A stretch of 64,000 bases of DNA from Halostella limicola (GCF_003675875.1 NZ_RCDI01000004.1:372001-436000), one strand, 5' to 3'. Counted from the stretch's first letter, positions 52,274-60,539 are shown. The notes: generated by a model from the letters alone, not told the origin. Made by a program: numbers and translations.

Positions 52274-53029
52274 TCATTGCAGGATCGCTACCGCGTCGCG
52301 CAACCGCGCCAGCGCGCTGGCGGGGTCCTCTCGGATGCGGTAGTCGGCGGCCCCGTCCATCGGCGTGGGCCGTTCGCCGATCACGAGGAGGCCGGCCCCC
52401 GACTCGACCGCGTGCTCGGCGTTCTCAGCGGTCGGATCGACCGAGAGCCGCGTCCCCGCGGCGACGTAGACGTCGCACTTCTCGGCGCGGGCGTAGGCGG
52501 CCAGTCGGTCGTGTCGCGCCGGCGGCTCGCCCGCGAGCACGACGCCGGGACCCAGCGTCCCGCCGCACGCGTGACACCGGCGATGACCGGTTGTCCGCTC
52601 CGGCGCCACGTCGAACGTCCGCTCGCAGTACTCGCAGCGGGCGAGGTCGGCCCGGCCGTGGAACTCGATGCTGTCCTCCTCGGGCACGCCGGCGGCCCGA
52701 AGCTGGCCGAAGACGTTCTCGGTGAGGACCGACGAGACGTGACCGTCCGCGACCAGTTCGGCGACGCGCTCGTGGACCGGTCGCGGGTCGGCGCTCGCCG
52801 GGCCCGCGGCCGCGTCGTCCCAGAAATCGAGCCAGTCGTCCCAGACGCGTTCGGGGTGCTCCTCGAACCGCGCCATCGTGAACGAGCCGTCGGGGTCGCC
52901 CCAGAGCGACGCCGCCAGTTCGTCCGCCGGAACGTCGGTCCCGGCGAGCAGCTCCGGCCCGACGTGCAGGACCACCTCGTCGGCGTCGCGGACCAGGCGA
53001 GCGCCCTTTCGCAGCCGAGGATCGCTCAT
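52274..53029 (-). CDS. Divergent sirtuin (Sir2-family) protein
   Basis: 251 residues. Sirtuin pieces: a TENVFG segment at the TQNID position, catalytic His in EFHGRADL (near 124), two zinc pairs CEYC and CHAC, then VAAGTRLSVDPTAENA and GLLVIGERPTPMDGAAD. The NAD-binding GAGISAESG block is replaced by HVGPELLAGTDVPADE, with no GAGxS. So it may not bind NAD normally, or may act on a different nucleotide. It is convergent with the acyl-CoA synthetase, a frequent sirtuin target by deacylation, but that link is only positional. Confidence 0.78.
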   Translation of the reverse strand: MSDPRLRKGARLVRDADEVVLHVGPELLAGTDVPADELAASLWGDPDGSFTMARFEEHPERVWDDWLDFWDDAAAGPASADPRPVHERVAELVADGHVSSVLTENVFGQLRAAGVPEEDSIEFHGRADLARCEYCERTFDVAPERTTGHRRCHACGGTLGPGVVLAGEPPARHDRLAAYARAEKCDVYVAAGTRLSVDPTAENAEHAVESGAGLLVIGERPTPMDGAADYRIREDPASALARLRDAVAILQ

Positions 53030-53163
53030 TCGGGCGCGCTACGGGACGGGACGCTAAAACCGTCTCGCCGCTTGACACCGAGTCGAGAGGATCGGGGGAG
53101 CGGTGGGCAGCGCTCCCGATCTGCTGCCCGTACCGCTAAACCGCTGCGTCTCGAACCTCCCCC

Positions 53164-53622
53164 ATGCGAGTCGTCGTCGCCGGGACGTTCGGACCGATCC
53201 ACGACGGGCACCGCGCGCTGTTCACCGAGGCGCTGGAACGCGGCGACGAGGGCGTCGTGGTGGGTCTCACCAGCGACGCGCTCGCCCGCTCGTCGCGCGA
53301 GCGCGAAGTGCCGCCGTTCGAGGAGCGGCGGGAGCGCGTGCGCGCGGAGTTCGACCGGCTCGACGAGTGGGACCGAGACGTCGAGATCCGGCGGATCGAC
53401 GACGAGCGCGGGTTCGCCGCGACCGACCCGACGCTCGACGCGATCGTCGTCTCGCCCGAGACCGACGAGGCGGTCGCGTCGATCAACCGCCGCCGCGAGG
53501 AAAACGGGATGAATCCGCTGACCCAGATCGTCGTCCCGCACGTCCTCGCCGACGACGGCGACCCGATCTCCTCGACGCGTATCGTTCGCGGCGAGATAGA
53601 CGAGCACGGCAACGCCGAGTGA
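53164..53622 (+). CDS. coaD: Phosphopantetheine adenylyltransferase (archaeal CoaD type)
   Basis: 152 residues. The nucleotidyltransferase signature VAGTFGPIHDGHRALF (T/HxGH) is at residue 5 and ISSTRIVRGEID at the C-terminal end. The length and ISSTRI fit archaeal PPAT, which adenylates 4'-phosphopantetheine to dephospho-CoA. ATG 53164 is preceded by a short GC-rich leader. It diverges from the sirtuin gene and is single. Confusion with FMN adenylyltransferase (RibL) is possible, but the archaeal PPAT match is better. Confidence 0.88.
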   Translation: MRVVVAGTFGPIHDGHRALFTEALERGDEGVVVGLTSDALARSSREREVPPFEERRERVRAEFDRLDEWDRDVEIRRIDDERGFAATDPTLDAIVVSPETDEAVASINRRREENGMNPLTQIVVPHVLADDGDPISSTRIVRGEIDEHGNAE

Positions 53623-53710
53623 ACAGACGCGACGCCGCCCCGGCCGAACCACCAGACGACCAAACTGTCTAGGCAGTGTATACATCTGTGGCGGCGAGTT
53701 GGTAGGACAC

Positions 53711-53845
53711 GTGGGCGATTATATCGAATGTATAGAGTGCGGCTTCACGCTCCTATCCGAGAGTGCTTCGACCCCGCGACCGAAGCGATGGGACTCGTGT
53801 CCGGAGTGTGACGGAGCCGATTTCCAGTTCGTAGAGCGACGATAG
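53711..53845 (+). CDS. Mini zinc-finger protein, 44 residues
   Basis: GTG start. The protein is VGDYIECIECGFTLLSES...WDSCPECDGADFQFVERR, with CxxC at residues 7/10 and CPEC at about 30/33, enough for one zinc ribbon. This is a typical haloarchaeal small CxxC protein. Another with the same design lies at 58331. Function unknown; both are candidates for stress- or RNA-related roles. Confidence 0.66.
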   Translation: MGDYIECIECGFTLLSESASTPRPKRWDSCPECDGADFQFVERR

Positions 53846-53899
53846 GACCACTCGACGATATCTCGAAGCTTCCCAGCGCGTCGAAATCCGCCGCCGCGG

Positions 53900-54259
53900 T
53901 CAGCCGGCGTCGAACTGCGACCGGAGCCGACTGATCGTCCGCGCCAGCGCCGGCGTGTTCTCCGCCGGCGAGATGGTCTTCTCGCGGTCGTCGAACGCGA
54001 CCGCGTCGACCTCGGTCAGCTTGCTCATGTGGGCCTGATAGAGGCCCGTGTACACGCACTTGCGCTGGTCGCTCGTCAGCGCCGCCCTCTCGACGCCGTA
54101 CTGACGGGCCGCGACGCGCTCGGCGACCTCGGAGAGCGAGAGAGGACCATCGGTGTCGTGGATTATCTCGATCGTGAGGCGGCGGCGTTCGTTGCTGAGG
54201 CAGTCGAGGACGTCGTCGAGCGGGAGCGAGGCTGTGGTGGTCGCCGATCCTAGGGGCAT
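53900..54259 (-). CDS. Haloarchaeal small HTH protein (DUF7344-type)
   Basis: 119 residues. The wHTH core is LDDVLDCLSNERRRLTIEIIHDTDGPLSLSEVAERVAA (residues 14-51), then a helical YTGLYQAHMSKLTEVDAVAFDDREKTI segment. Haloarchaea have many such putative regulators, often regulating surface or metabolic genes. It diverges from the small wHTH gene at 54487 over 227 bp. Confidence 0.83.
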   Translation of the reverse strand: MPLGSATTTASLPLDDVLDCLSNERRRLTIEIIHDTDGPLSLSEVAERVAARQYGVERAALTSDQRKCVYTGLYQAHMSKLTEVDAVAFDDREKTISPAENTPALARTISRLRSQFDAG

Positions 54260-54486
54260 GTCTCTGGAAGCGTTTGTCGGAAACGCTTACCGGTACCATC
54301 GGAGGAGACCGATAAAAACTTTTTCACTACGAATGAGCGTTTACGGATATTTAGCCCCCTATAGTAGTACGGATCCGACAGAGTAATCCGGATATTGGCT
54401 TCAGTATTAAATCTGAACCCGGATTTCGGTTGACGATTCACAGATGCTATAACAAAGTCACCGGGCGGCGAACCGTCGACCGAAGG

Positions 54487-54708
54487 ATGTCCGCAACGAC
54501 CACCGCGTCGCACGTCTCGCTTCCGAACGACGTAGAATCGCCCCGAGCGAAACTCGTCTATCTGTACCTCCAGGTCGCCGGGGAGGCCACGGCCACCGAG
54601 CTCCGGGAGACGCTTGGCGTATCGAAACTCGCGGCGCTCGGCGTCCTCGATTCGCTCGAATCGAGCGGGCACGTCCGTCGGACGGAGAACGGGTATGCCT
54701 GCAGCTGA
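54487..54708 (+). CDS. Small winged-helix protein (73 residues)
   Basis: The protein is almost only a wHTH: PRAKLVYLYLQVAGEATATELRETLGVSKLAALGVLDSLESSGHVRR, ending YACS. It looks like the DNA-binding half of a TrmB/MarR regulator. ATG 54487 is chosen over 54430 because the first residues of the longer form are not conserved-looking. The next small gene overlaps it by 14 bp, suggesting a two-gene unit. Confidence 0.72.
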   Translation: MSATTTASHVSLPNDVESPRAKLVYLYLQVAGEATATELRETLGVSKLAALGVLDSLESSGHVRRTENGYACS

Positions 54709-54850
54709 CGGTGCCGGCTCGGTCGCGCACCGCGGGACGGAACGGCGCGTCGACCTGTATCTTCGGGACGGCGTCCCCACCGCGATCGCCGGAAGGGTCG
54801 AGTCGACGATAGACCGCGGCAAGGCGACCGCGGCGGTGGGTCGGCGGTAA
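54695..54850 (+). CDS. Hypothetical 51-residue protein coupled to the small wHTH gene
   Basis: Starts ATG 54695, overlapping the wHTH gene by 14 bp, and reads MPAADGAGSVAHRGTERRVDLYLRDGVPTAIAGRV, then STIDRGKATAAVGRR. RVDLYLRDGVP is a short beta strand plus a helix; I recall similar small proteins after small wHTH genes in haloarchaea, but cannot name the family. The function is unknown, and real coding status is moderately likely. Confidence 0.5.
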   Translation: MPAADGAGSVAHRGTERRVDLYLRDGVPTAIAGRVESTIDRGKATAAVGRR

Positions 54851-55056
54851 GACCGAGAGGAGCGACGGGAGTGACCATCGAGTAGCGAACACAAGGCGCA
54901 AGTTCGAGCCCCGACCCCTCTCGTCCTTCGCTCGACCTCGTCGGGTGGTTCCGTACCCTCTTCTCTACCCGGGACGGCAGGACCCGGAAAGCGCAAGCGA
55001 CCGATAACCGCATAATACTACCAAGTTATATTAGGATCGAGTGACGACTAACCCCC

Positions 55057-55722
55057 ATGAGCTTCACCGACGACCTGCGCGAGATCGGGGATCCGATCTG
55101 GGAGTCGATACTCGACCACCCGATGGTCCGGCGACTGGGCGAGGGGACGCTCGACGAGGAGCCGTTCAGGTACTGGGTGCGCCAGGACTACGTCTACCTG
55201 ATCGAGTACTCGCGGGTGTTCGCCCACGGCGCGGCGAGCGCTCCCGACCTGGAGCGCATGGGGACGTTCGCCGAACTGCTCGACTCGACCATCAACGCGG
55301 AGATGGACCTCCACCGGGAGTACGCCGCGGGGTTCGACATCTCCGAGGCCGAACTGGAGGCGACGGAGCCGTCGCCGACCACGCGGGCGTACACGGACTT
55401 CCTCGTTCGCACGGCGGCCGAGGGAACGTTCGGCGACCTCGTCGCCGCGCTCCTGCCGTGCATGTGGGGGTTCAACGTCACCGGGAAGCGCCTGGCCGAG
55501 CGGGGGACCCCCGACCACCAGCGGTACGCCGAGTGGATCGAGATGTACTCCGGCGACGAGTTCACCGAGCTCACGGCGTGGTGCAAGGACCTGATGGACG
55601 ACGTTGCTGCGGGGGCGTCCGAGCGCGACCGAGAGCGCTACCGCGACCTGTTCCGGACGTCGGCGCGGTACGAGTACCGGTTCTGGGACGCCGCGTGGCG
55701 GCAGGAGGGGTGGTCGGTGTGA
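55057..55722 (+). CDS. tenA: TenA family thiaminase II / HMP-salvage protein (copy 1)
   Basis: 221 residues, all alpha. It begins with FTDDLREIGDPIWESILDHPMVRRLGEGTL and has WVRQDYVYLIEYSR; a PCMWGFNVTGKRL segment supplies the nucleophilic Cys of TenA (TenA_C class). TenA hydrolyses degraded thiamine products (aminopyrimidine) so that HMP can be reused. It is the first gene of a four-gene unit with tenA2 (overlap GTGA), an SSS symporter and a tiny membrane protein, i.e. a thiamine-precursor salvage operon. I saw no THI riboswitch (CTGAGA, AGGGA elements) upstream; regulation is probably by a protein. Confidence 0.86.
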   Translation: MSFTDDLREIGDPIWESILDHPMVRRLGEGTLDEEPFRYWVRQDYVYLIEYSRVFAHGAASAPDLERMGTFAELLDSTINAEMDLHREYAAGFDISEAELEATEPSPTTRAYTDFLVRTAAEGTFGDLVAALLPCMWGFNVTGKRLAERGTPDHQRYAEWIEMYSGDEFTELTAWCKDLMDDVAAGASERDRERYRDLFRTSARYEYRFWDAAWRQEGWSV

Positions 55723-56495
55723 GCGCCGACGCGGCGACCGAACCGGTGCCCGCGTCGTTCGACGAGTACGCGGCCGACCGCGAGGACCCCCGCTTCACCG
55801 ACTGGCTCCGCGAGCGAACCGAGCCGGCGTGGACCGGAGCGACAGAGCACCGCTTCGCACGCGAACTGGTCCGCGACGACCTTGCTGACGACGCCTTCCG
55901 ACGGTATCTCGTGCAGGACTACGCCTTCGTGGAGACGCTCGTCGGCGTCTTCGGCCACGCCGTCGGAGAGGCCCCGGAGATGGCGGCGAAGTCCCGCCTC
56001 GTCGACTTCCTCGGCACGCTCACCGCCGACGAGAACGACTACTTCGAGCGGTCGTTCGACGCGCTCGGCGTCCCGGAAGCGGACCGCACGGACCCCGACC
56101 TGACGGAGACGACCCGAGCGTTCGAGGACCTGCTCGGCCGGGCGGCGCGGGAGGGCGGCTACGCCGAGACCCTCGCCGTGCTCGTACCGGCGGAGTGGGC
56201 GTACCTGGAGTGGGCGAGCGACGCCGACGGCAGGCCCGACCGGTTCTACCTCGCGGAGTGGGTCGACCTCCACGCTGGCCCGGGGTTCGAGTCGGTCGTC
56301 GACCTCCTGCGCCGCGAGCTCGACCGCGAGGGCGCGGTGGCCTCACCCCGGCGAAGGCGGCGGATCGAACGGCTCTTCCGACGGACCGTCGACCTGGAGG
56401 TCGCCTTCTTCGACGCCGCGTACGACCCCGACGGTGTCCGCGAACCGGCCGTCACCGGCGACGGACCGGGCGCCCCTGGGCAGGGTGGTCGGTGA
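55719..56495 (+). CDS. TenA-like protein, second paralogue (Glu-type)
   Basis: 258 residues from GTG 55719, which overlaps the tenA stop by four bases. The motif YLVQDYAFVETLVGVFGHAVGEAPEM resembles TenA, but the catalytic Cys is not present in the PAEWAYLEWAS segment, where Glu and Ala appear instead. This fits the TenA_E class. The C-terminal 25 residues (VREPAVTGDGPGAPG) are a low-complexity tail. Two different TenA classes in one operon suggest sequential or substrate-specific salvage. Confidence 0.82.
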   Translation: MSADAATEPVPASFDEYAADREDPRFTDWLRERTEPAWTGATEHRFARELVRDDLADDAFRRYLVQDYAFVETLVGVFGHAVGEAPEMAAKSRLVDFLGTLTADENDYFERSFDALGVPEADRTDPDLTETTRAFEDLLGRAAREGGYAETLAVLVPAEWAYLEWASDADGRPDRFYLAEWVDLHAGPGFESVVDLLRRELDREGAVASPRRRRRIERLFRRTVDLEVAFFDAAYDPDGVREPAVTGDGPGAPGQGGR

Positions 56496-58105
56496 TGGTC
56501 TCGACCGCGGTCGCGCTCGGCCTGACGGTGGTCACGCTCGTCGCCTTCACCGCGCTCGGCGTCTGGCACTCCCGCGGTTGCGTGGGGACCGTCGAGGACC
56601 TCATCACCGCCCGGGACTCCGCCGGCGAGGGGCGCATGACCGCGACGCTCGTGGCGTCGGTGATGGGCGTCTGGATCCTCCTGAGCGCGCCGGAGGCGGG
56701 GGCGAGTTTCGGCATCGCCGCGGTCCTGGGCTACGCCGTCGGCGAGGCCGTCCCGATGCTCGCGTACTCGAAGGTGGGACCGCGCGTCCGCGACCTCCTG
56801 CCGGACGGGCACTCGCTGACGGAGTACGCTCACGCCCGCTACGGGACGTCGATGTACGCCTTCGTCCTCGCGGTGAGCGCGCTGTACATGTTCGTCTTCC
56901 TCGCCGCGGAGCTGACCGGCATCGCCCGCGCGCTGGCGCTGGTCGCAGACGTTCCCCAGTGGCAGACCGCCGTCCTCGTCGGCGGATTCGTCCTCCTCTA
57001 CACCGGGTACGGCGGCCTGCGCGCGAGCATGCTCACGGACACGGTGCAGGCGCTGCTCGTCCTGCCGCTGCTCGTCGTCGTGTTCGCCGGGGCCGTGTTC
57101 GCTCTCGGCGGCGCGGGCGCGGTCCACGAGGGCGTCGCGAACGCGAACCCCGCCCTGCTCGACCCCGGCTTCGCGGCGGGCCTGCAGTTCGGCGTCGCGC
57201 TCGCGTTCGCCATCACCGGCGCCGAACTGATCAACCAGACGTGGTGGCAGCGCATCTACGCTGGGAAGGACGGCGAAACGGTGGAGCGCGGCTTCCGCGC
57301 GGCGTCGGTCGCCAACGCGCTGATCGTCTTCCTCGCGGCGCTGTTCGGCGTCGTCGCCGCCGGGAACGCCGTCATCGTCACCGACGTCGGCAGCGAGGCG
57401 TTCAACGCGGACGTCGCCTTCTTCGTCCTGCTGGAGACCGCCTTCCCCGACTGGATCGCGCTCGGCGTCGTCCTGCTGGCGCTCCTGCTGGTGATGAGCT
57501 CCGCCGACTCCCTGTTCAACGCGCTGTCGAGTCTCGTCACCGCCGACCTCCCCCGCGTCCTCGACGACCCAGACGACCGGACGCTCGTCCTCGGCGCGCG
57601 GGCGTTCACGGGCGTTGTGGCGCTCGCCGCGGTCTACGTCAGCCTGCGGGCCCGGAGCGTCCTCCGCCTGTTCTTCCTCGCCGACCTGCTCGGGACCGCC
57701 GTCGCGTTCCCGCTGGTCTACGGGCTCTACTCCCGGCGCATCACCGGCCTCGGCGCGCTCGCCAGCTGCGTCGGCGGGCTCGCGGTCGGCGTCGCCTACT
57801 TCCCACTACCGTTCGGCCTCCGCGGGACGCTTGAGTCGGTCCCGCTCCTCGGTCCGGCGCTCCCGGCGCCCGATCCCCTCTATCTCTCCGCGTTCGGCGG
57901 CGCGTTCCTCGTCTCGACCGGGCTCGCGGTCGCGTTCGCGCGCCTGCCCGGAGAGCCGACGGACCTCGACCGCCTCTCCCGCGACGTCCGACGGCTGGAC
58001 GACCGCGCGACCGACGGCAAAACGGCGACGGACGGCGGGCCGGACGTCGGTAGCGAGACGCCGACCGACGGATCCCCCGCAGGGGAGGTGACTGACGACG
58101 CATGA
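56495..58105 (+). CDS. Sodium:solute symporter, probable thiamine-precursor transporter (ThiV-like)
   Basis: 536 residues with about twelve to thirteen spans of the SSS (PanF/PutP) fold. Signature regions: SAPEAGASFGIAAVLGYAVGEA, TWWQRIYAGKDGETV and LVMSSADSLFNALSSLVTADL (the Na+ site Ser/Asp). ATG 56495 overlaps the tenA2 stop by one base. ThiV, an SSS carrier predicted for HMP or thiamine import and found beside tenA in haloarchaea, is the closest known analogue. A charged tail is followed at once by a 34-residue membrane protein. Confidence 0.84.
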   Translation: MVSTAVALGLTVVTLVAFTALGVWHSRGCVGTVEDLITARDSAGEGRMTATLVASVMGVWILLSAPEAGASFGIAAVLGYAVGEAVPMLAYSKVGPRVRDLLPDGHSLTEYAHARYGTSMYAFVLAVSALYMFVFLAAELTGIARALALVADVPQWQTAVLVGGFVLLYTGYGGLRASMLTDTVQALLVLPLLVVVFAGAVFALGGAGAVHEGVANANPALLDPGFAAGLQFGVALAFAITGAELINQTWWQRIYAGKDGETVERGFRAASVANALIVFLAALFGVVAAGNAVIVTDVGSEAFNADVAFFVLLETAFPDWIALGVVLLALLLVMSSADSLFNALSSLVTADLPRVLDDPDDRTLVLGARAFTGVVALAAVYVSLRARSVLRLFFLADLLGTAVAFPLVYGLYSRRITGLGALASCVGGLAVGVAYFPLPFGLRGTLESVPLLGPALPAPDPLYLSAFGGAFLVSTGLAVAFARLPGEPTDLDRLSRDVRRLDDRATDGKTATDGGPDVGSETPTDGSPAGEVTDDA

Positions 58106-58206
58106 TCGGCGAAGCGGCGTTCGCGGTCGTCCTCTGGGGCGCCATCGGAGGCGTCTTCCTCGTCTTCCTCTACGAGGCCGTTGTCGTCGCCCGAGACGCC
58201 GGCTGA
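58102..58206 (+). CDS. 34-residue single-span membrane protein, symporter small accessory subunit
   Basis: MIGEAAFAVVLWGAIGGVFL, then a hydrophobic VFLYEAVVVARDAG. It is one transmembrane helix that starts by overlapping the symporter stop (ATGA). Small single-span proteins next to SSS symporters are known as accessory subunits in other systems. The strict coupling suggests the same role here. No orthologue search was done. Confidence 0.66.
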   Translation: MIGEAAFAVVLWGAIGGVFLVFLYEAVVVARDAG

Positions 58207-58330
58207 CTCCGACGCCCGGTTCGCCGACCCCTCGTGTGCACGCGTCGTCGGGGATCACGTGGCTGAAAGGAGTCAATCGCCGGTGATTTTTTATTGTAAT
58301 TTGTAGTATCGATGAATTATAGCCGGTACA

Positions 58331-58483
58331 ATGCTGTCATCCGTGTTCCGAAGGCTCGTGTCCGGCACTGAAACCACCGACCTGCCCGGTTGCTTCTGTG
58401 TGGACTGTGGTCGGACGTTCGAAACGGACCACGCGGACTGCCCAGAGTGCGACGGCCACACCGTCGACCGCGTACAGCGGTGA
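58331..58483 (+). CDS. Mini zinc-finger protein, 50 residues
   Basis: ATG 58331 to TGA 58483. The sequence has a 20-residue N-terminal tail, then CFCVDCGRTF (CxC and CxxC) and CPECDGH, so four or five Cys can hold one zinc. It is the same design as the one at 53711 but with a longer tail. The role is unknown. It follows the thiamine operon by 124 bp of AT-rich spacer with its own likely promoter (TTTTTTATTGTAATTTGTAG). Confidence 0.66.
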   Translation: MLSSVFRRLVSGTETTDLPGCFCVDCGRTFETDHADCPECDGHTVDRVQR

Positions 58484-59056
58484 CGCCCGGCTGACGCCGC
58501 CGCGGCGTCACGCGGTTCGTCCGTACTCCTCAGGGTCGCTTCTCGGTGTGGAGGACGGACCCGTCGCGCCGTCGTGACCGCCCCGTCACCGTCTCACCCC
58601 CGGCGGCTACGGCGACCCGTCCCGAGAACTGCACCCTCTCGCTCGGCGGGCGGTTCGCCTTGGCCTCGGGCGGTGACGCCTCGGAGAGGACCTCGGGGCC
58701 GAACGTGTCGTCGAGATCGTTCGGACTGACAGTGCCCGCGTGGAGCGGCCCCACGACGTACTCGCGGAACGGCGAGAAGTCGGAGAACGGCGCGCTCGGG
58801 GTGGTAGTGATGCGCCGCGGCGTAGTGGACGTCTACCGTGAGCCAGTCGACGTTCTCCACCACCTCCTGCGGAGAGGCGAGAGTAGGGCCGCTATCTCCA
58901 GTTCTCGCCCGCGGGGCGGACCGACCCGATTCTACCGTGCGACCTGTATCGTTCCCCACCGATCGGGAGCGGAACCGAGACTGTGCAGTACCCCCGAGAA
59001 TTACGCATAGTATATAAGTTAATCTTTTGTCCTCGGTCGATGCAACATCTACCGCC
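58484..59056. other. Intergenic region carrying a phosphatase remnant and the glycerophosphodiesterase promoter
   Basis: 573 bp. The minus-strand remnant at 58530-58887 is the only coding trace. The AT-rich 59000-59050 (ATAGTATATAAGTTAATC) should be the promoter of the gene at 59057. Confidence 0.55.
58530..58887 (-). pseudogene. C-terminal remnant of a PhoD-like metallophosphatase, frameshifted
   Basis: Reading minus from 58875: SPQEVVENVDWLTVDVHYAA, then AHHYHPERA in one frame. From about 58790 on, FSDFSPFREYVVGPLHAGTV, SPNDLDDTFGPEV and ERVQFSGRVAVA continue in another frame to the stop at 58530. The blocks WLTxDVHYxAAHHY, FxxFxPFxEFVxGPLHAG and LDxTFGPEV are characteristic of the PhoD phosphatase C-terminus. 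The catalytic N-terminal two thirds are missing and the frame is broken by about two missing bases, so it is a relic. PhoD is a Tat-exported phosphodiesterase, so loss next to a Tat glycerophosphodiesterase is suggestive. Confidence 0.75.
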
Positions 59057-60088
59057 ATGTCAGAACCAGACGGGGGCGACGGGGACAGGTCTACGGACGC
59101 GCCGGGCGGAACGGCCGTGAGCAGACGCACGTTCGTCGCCGGCGCGAGCGCGGCGGCCGCCGGGTCCGCGATCGGGACCGGGACCGCCGACGCGGTCGCG
59201 ACCGACGGCGGCACCGACGACCGCAGCGAGGGCGGTGGGGGAGATCCCGCGGTTATCGCCCATCGCGGGTACGCAGGGCTGTATCCGGAGAACACGGTCG
59301 GCGCGGTGGAAGCCTCGTCCGCGGAGGGCGACGCGGACAGCGTGGCGCGGCAGCCGGCGGACATGATCGAGATCGACGTCGTACCGACCGCCGACGGCGA
59401 CGTGGTCGTGTTCCACGACGACCGCCTCGCCGAGCGCGACGGCGGGGAGCGTGGACTCACCGACGCCTCCGGGGTCGTGTGGGAGGAGCCGACCGACGTG
59501 GTCACGAGCGCGGAGGTCCTCGAAAGCGGCGAGACCGTCCCGCTCCTGACCGAGGTGATGGACGCCATCCCGCCCAGCGTCGGCGTCAACGTCGAGTTCA
59601 AGAACCCCGGCTCGTTCGACCTGGAGTTCGACGCCAAGCTCTCGGGGGACGCCCTCGAAGCACAGAAGGACGTCTGGCGGCCGTTCACGGAGGGCGTCCT
59701 CGCGGTCGTCGAGGACTACGAGAACGATATCCTCGTCTCCTCGTTCTACGAGGCGGCCATCGCGACCGTCCGGGAGCGGTCCGGTATCCCGGTCGCGCCG
59801 CTGCTGTGGAACGGCATCGAGGACGGCCTCGCGATCGCCCGGGAGTACGACGCCGAGGCGATCCACCCGCCGTACAACATGATCGAGGGGACGCCGTTCT
59901 TCGCCGACCCGGTGTACACGGACACCGTGATGTGGGAGGACATCGACCTGCTCTCGGTCGCCCACGACGAGGGCCGCGACGTGAACGCGTTCACCGTCCA
60001 GACGTGGTACGAGGCCGAGCAGCTGGCGGCCGCCGGCGTCGACGGCATCATCGCGGACTACCCGGGGCTGCTGGGGTTCGTACAGTAG
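59057..60088 (+). CDS. Glycerophosphodiester phosphodiesterase, Tat-exported
   Basis: 343 residues from ATG 59057. Tat signal SRRTFVAGASAAAAGSA at residue 19. Catalytic domain: VIAHRGYAGLYPENT (His-Arg and Glu, near 72), EIDVVPTADGDVVVFHDDRL (Glu, Asp and the general-base His), NVEFKNPG and the terminal IIADYPGLLGF. It hydrolyses glycerophosphodiesters to glycerol-3-phosphate (or G1P) and alcohol outside the cell, providing phosphate or glycerol. The start was chosen over 59027 because SD-free leader sequence precedes it and the Tat motif is complete. Confidence 0.9.
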   Translation: MSEPDGGDGDRSTDAPGGTAVSRRTFVAGASAAAAGSAIGTGTADAVATDGGTDDRSEGGGGDPAVIAHRGYAGLYPENTVGAVEASSAEGDADSVARQPADMIEIDVVPTADGDVVVFHDDRLAERDGGERGLTDASGVVWEEPTDVVTSAEVLESGETVPLLTEVMDAIPPSVGVNVEFKNPGSFDLEFDAKLSGDALEAQKDVWRPFTEGVLAVVEDYENDILVSSFYEAAIATVRERSGIPVAPLLWNGIEDGLAIAREYDAEAIHPPYNMIEGTPFFADPVYTDTVMWEDIDLLSVAHDEGRDVNAFTVQTWYEAEQLAAAGVDGIIADYPGLLGFVQ

Positions 60089-60132
60089 CGCATCGGTGAG
60101 CGCTGGGCGGTCGAAGCGCCCCCGCCCACGCG

Positions 60133-60381
60133 CTACCGTTCGGGAGCCTCGTCGGGCGCGTACGTCTTCAGTTCGAGCGCGTGGATGTCGGTGGTCATGT
60201 GATCGCCGAGGGCGTCGTAGACGAGTTCGTGCTGCTCGACGAGCGACTTCCCCTCGAAAGCGGGCGAGACGACGAACGCGGCGAGGTGGTCCTCGTCGTC
60301 GTGTCCGCGGGGGTGCGTTACCTCCGCCTCCGCGTCGGGGAGGTTCGCTTCGATGAGGTCCGCGACTTCGCTTGCGTCCAT
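60133..60381 (-). CDS. BolA-family protein
   Basis: 82 residues, the normal length. DASEVADLIEANLPDAEAEV, then HLAAFVVSPAFEGKSLVEQHELVYDALGDHM. The H of the invariant QHELVY motif is present. BolA proteins pair with monothiol glutaredoxins in Fe-S trafficking or bind DNA as regulators. It diverges from the L-2-hydroxyglutarate oxidase and converges with the glycerophosphodiesterase. No glutaredoxin gene is near. Confidence 0.88.
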   Translation of the reverse strand: MDASEVADLIEANLPDAEAEVTHPRGHDDEDHLAAFVVSPAFEGKSLVEQHELVYDALGDHMTTDIHALELKTYAPDEAPER

Positions 60382-60539
60382 ACGCGGTCCGACGCGGCCG
60401 AGCGAAAAAACGTTGCCCCTCTCGGCGCGACGGCGGTGCGGTCCGCGGTTCCGGTGAGGGTCACGCAGTCGGCCCGAGGTCAGGGGGCGGAGGGAACGGT
60501 ATAAGGACGTGGTCCACGAACCCCCGGCGAACGACGATG

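Noticed and set aside
52274-53029. Sir2 with a defence function (for example ThsA/DSR2-like)
   Set aside because: No N-terminal or C-terminal extra domains and no partner effector. Length and zinc ribbon fit a simple sirtuin.
54900-54940. tRNA-like T-loop word (GTTCGAGCCC)
   Set aside because: No acceptor, D- or anticodon-stem sequence can be placed around it.
54851-55056. TPP riboswitch in front of tenA
   Set aside because: None of the conserved THI-box elements (CTGAGA, the long P4/P5 core or AGGGA in order) is present in this 206-bp region.
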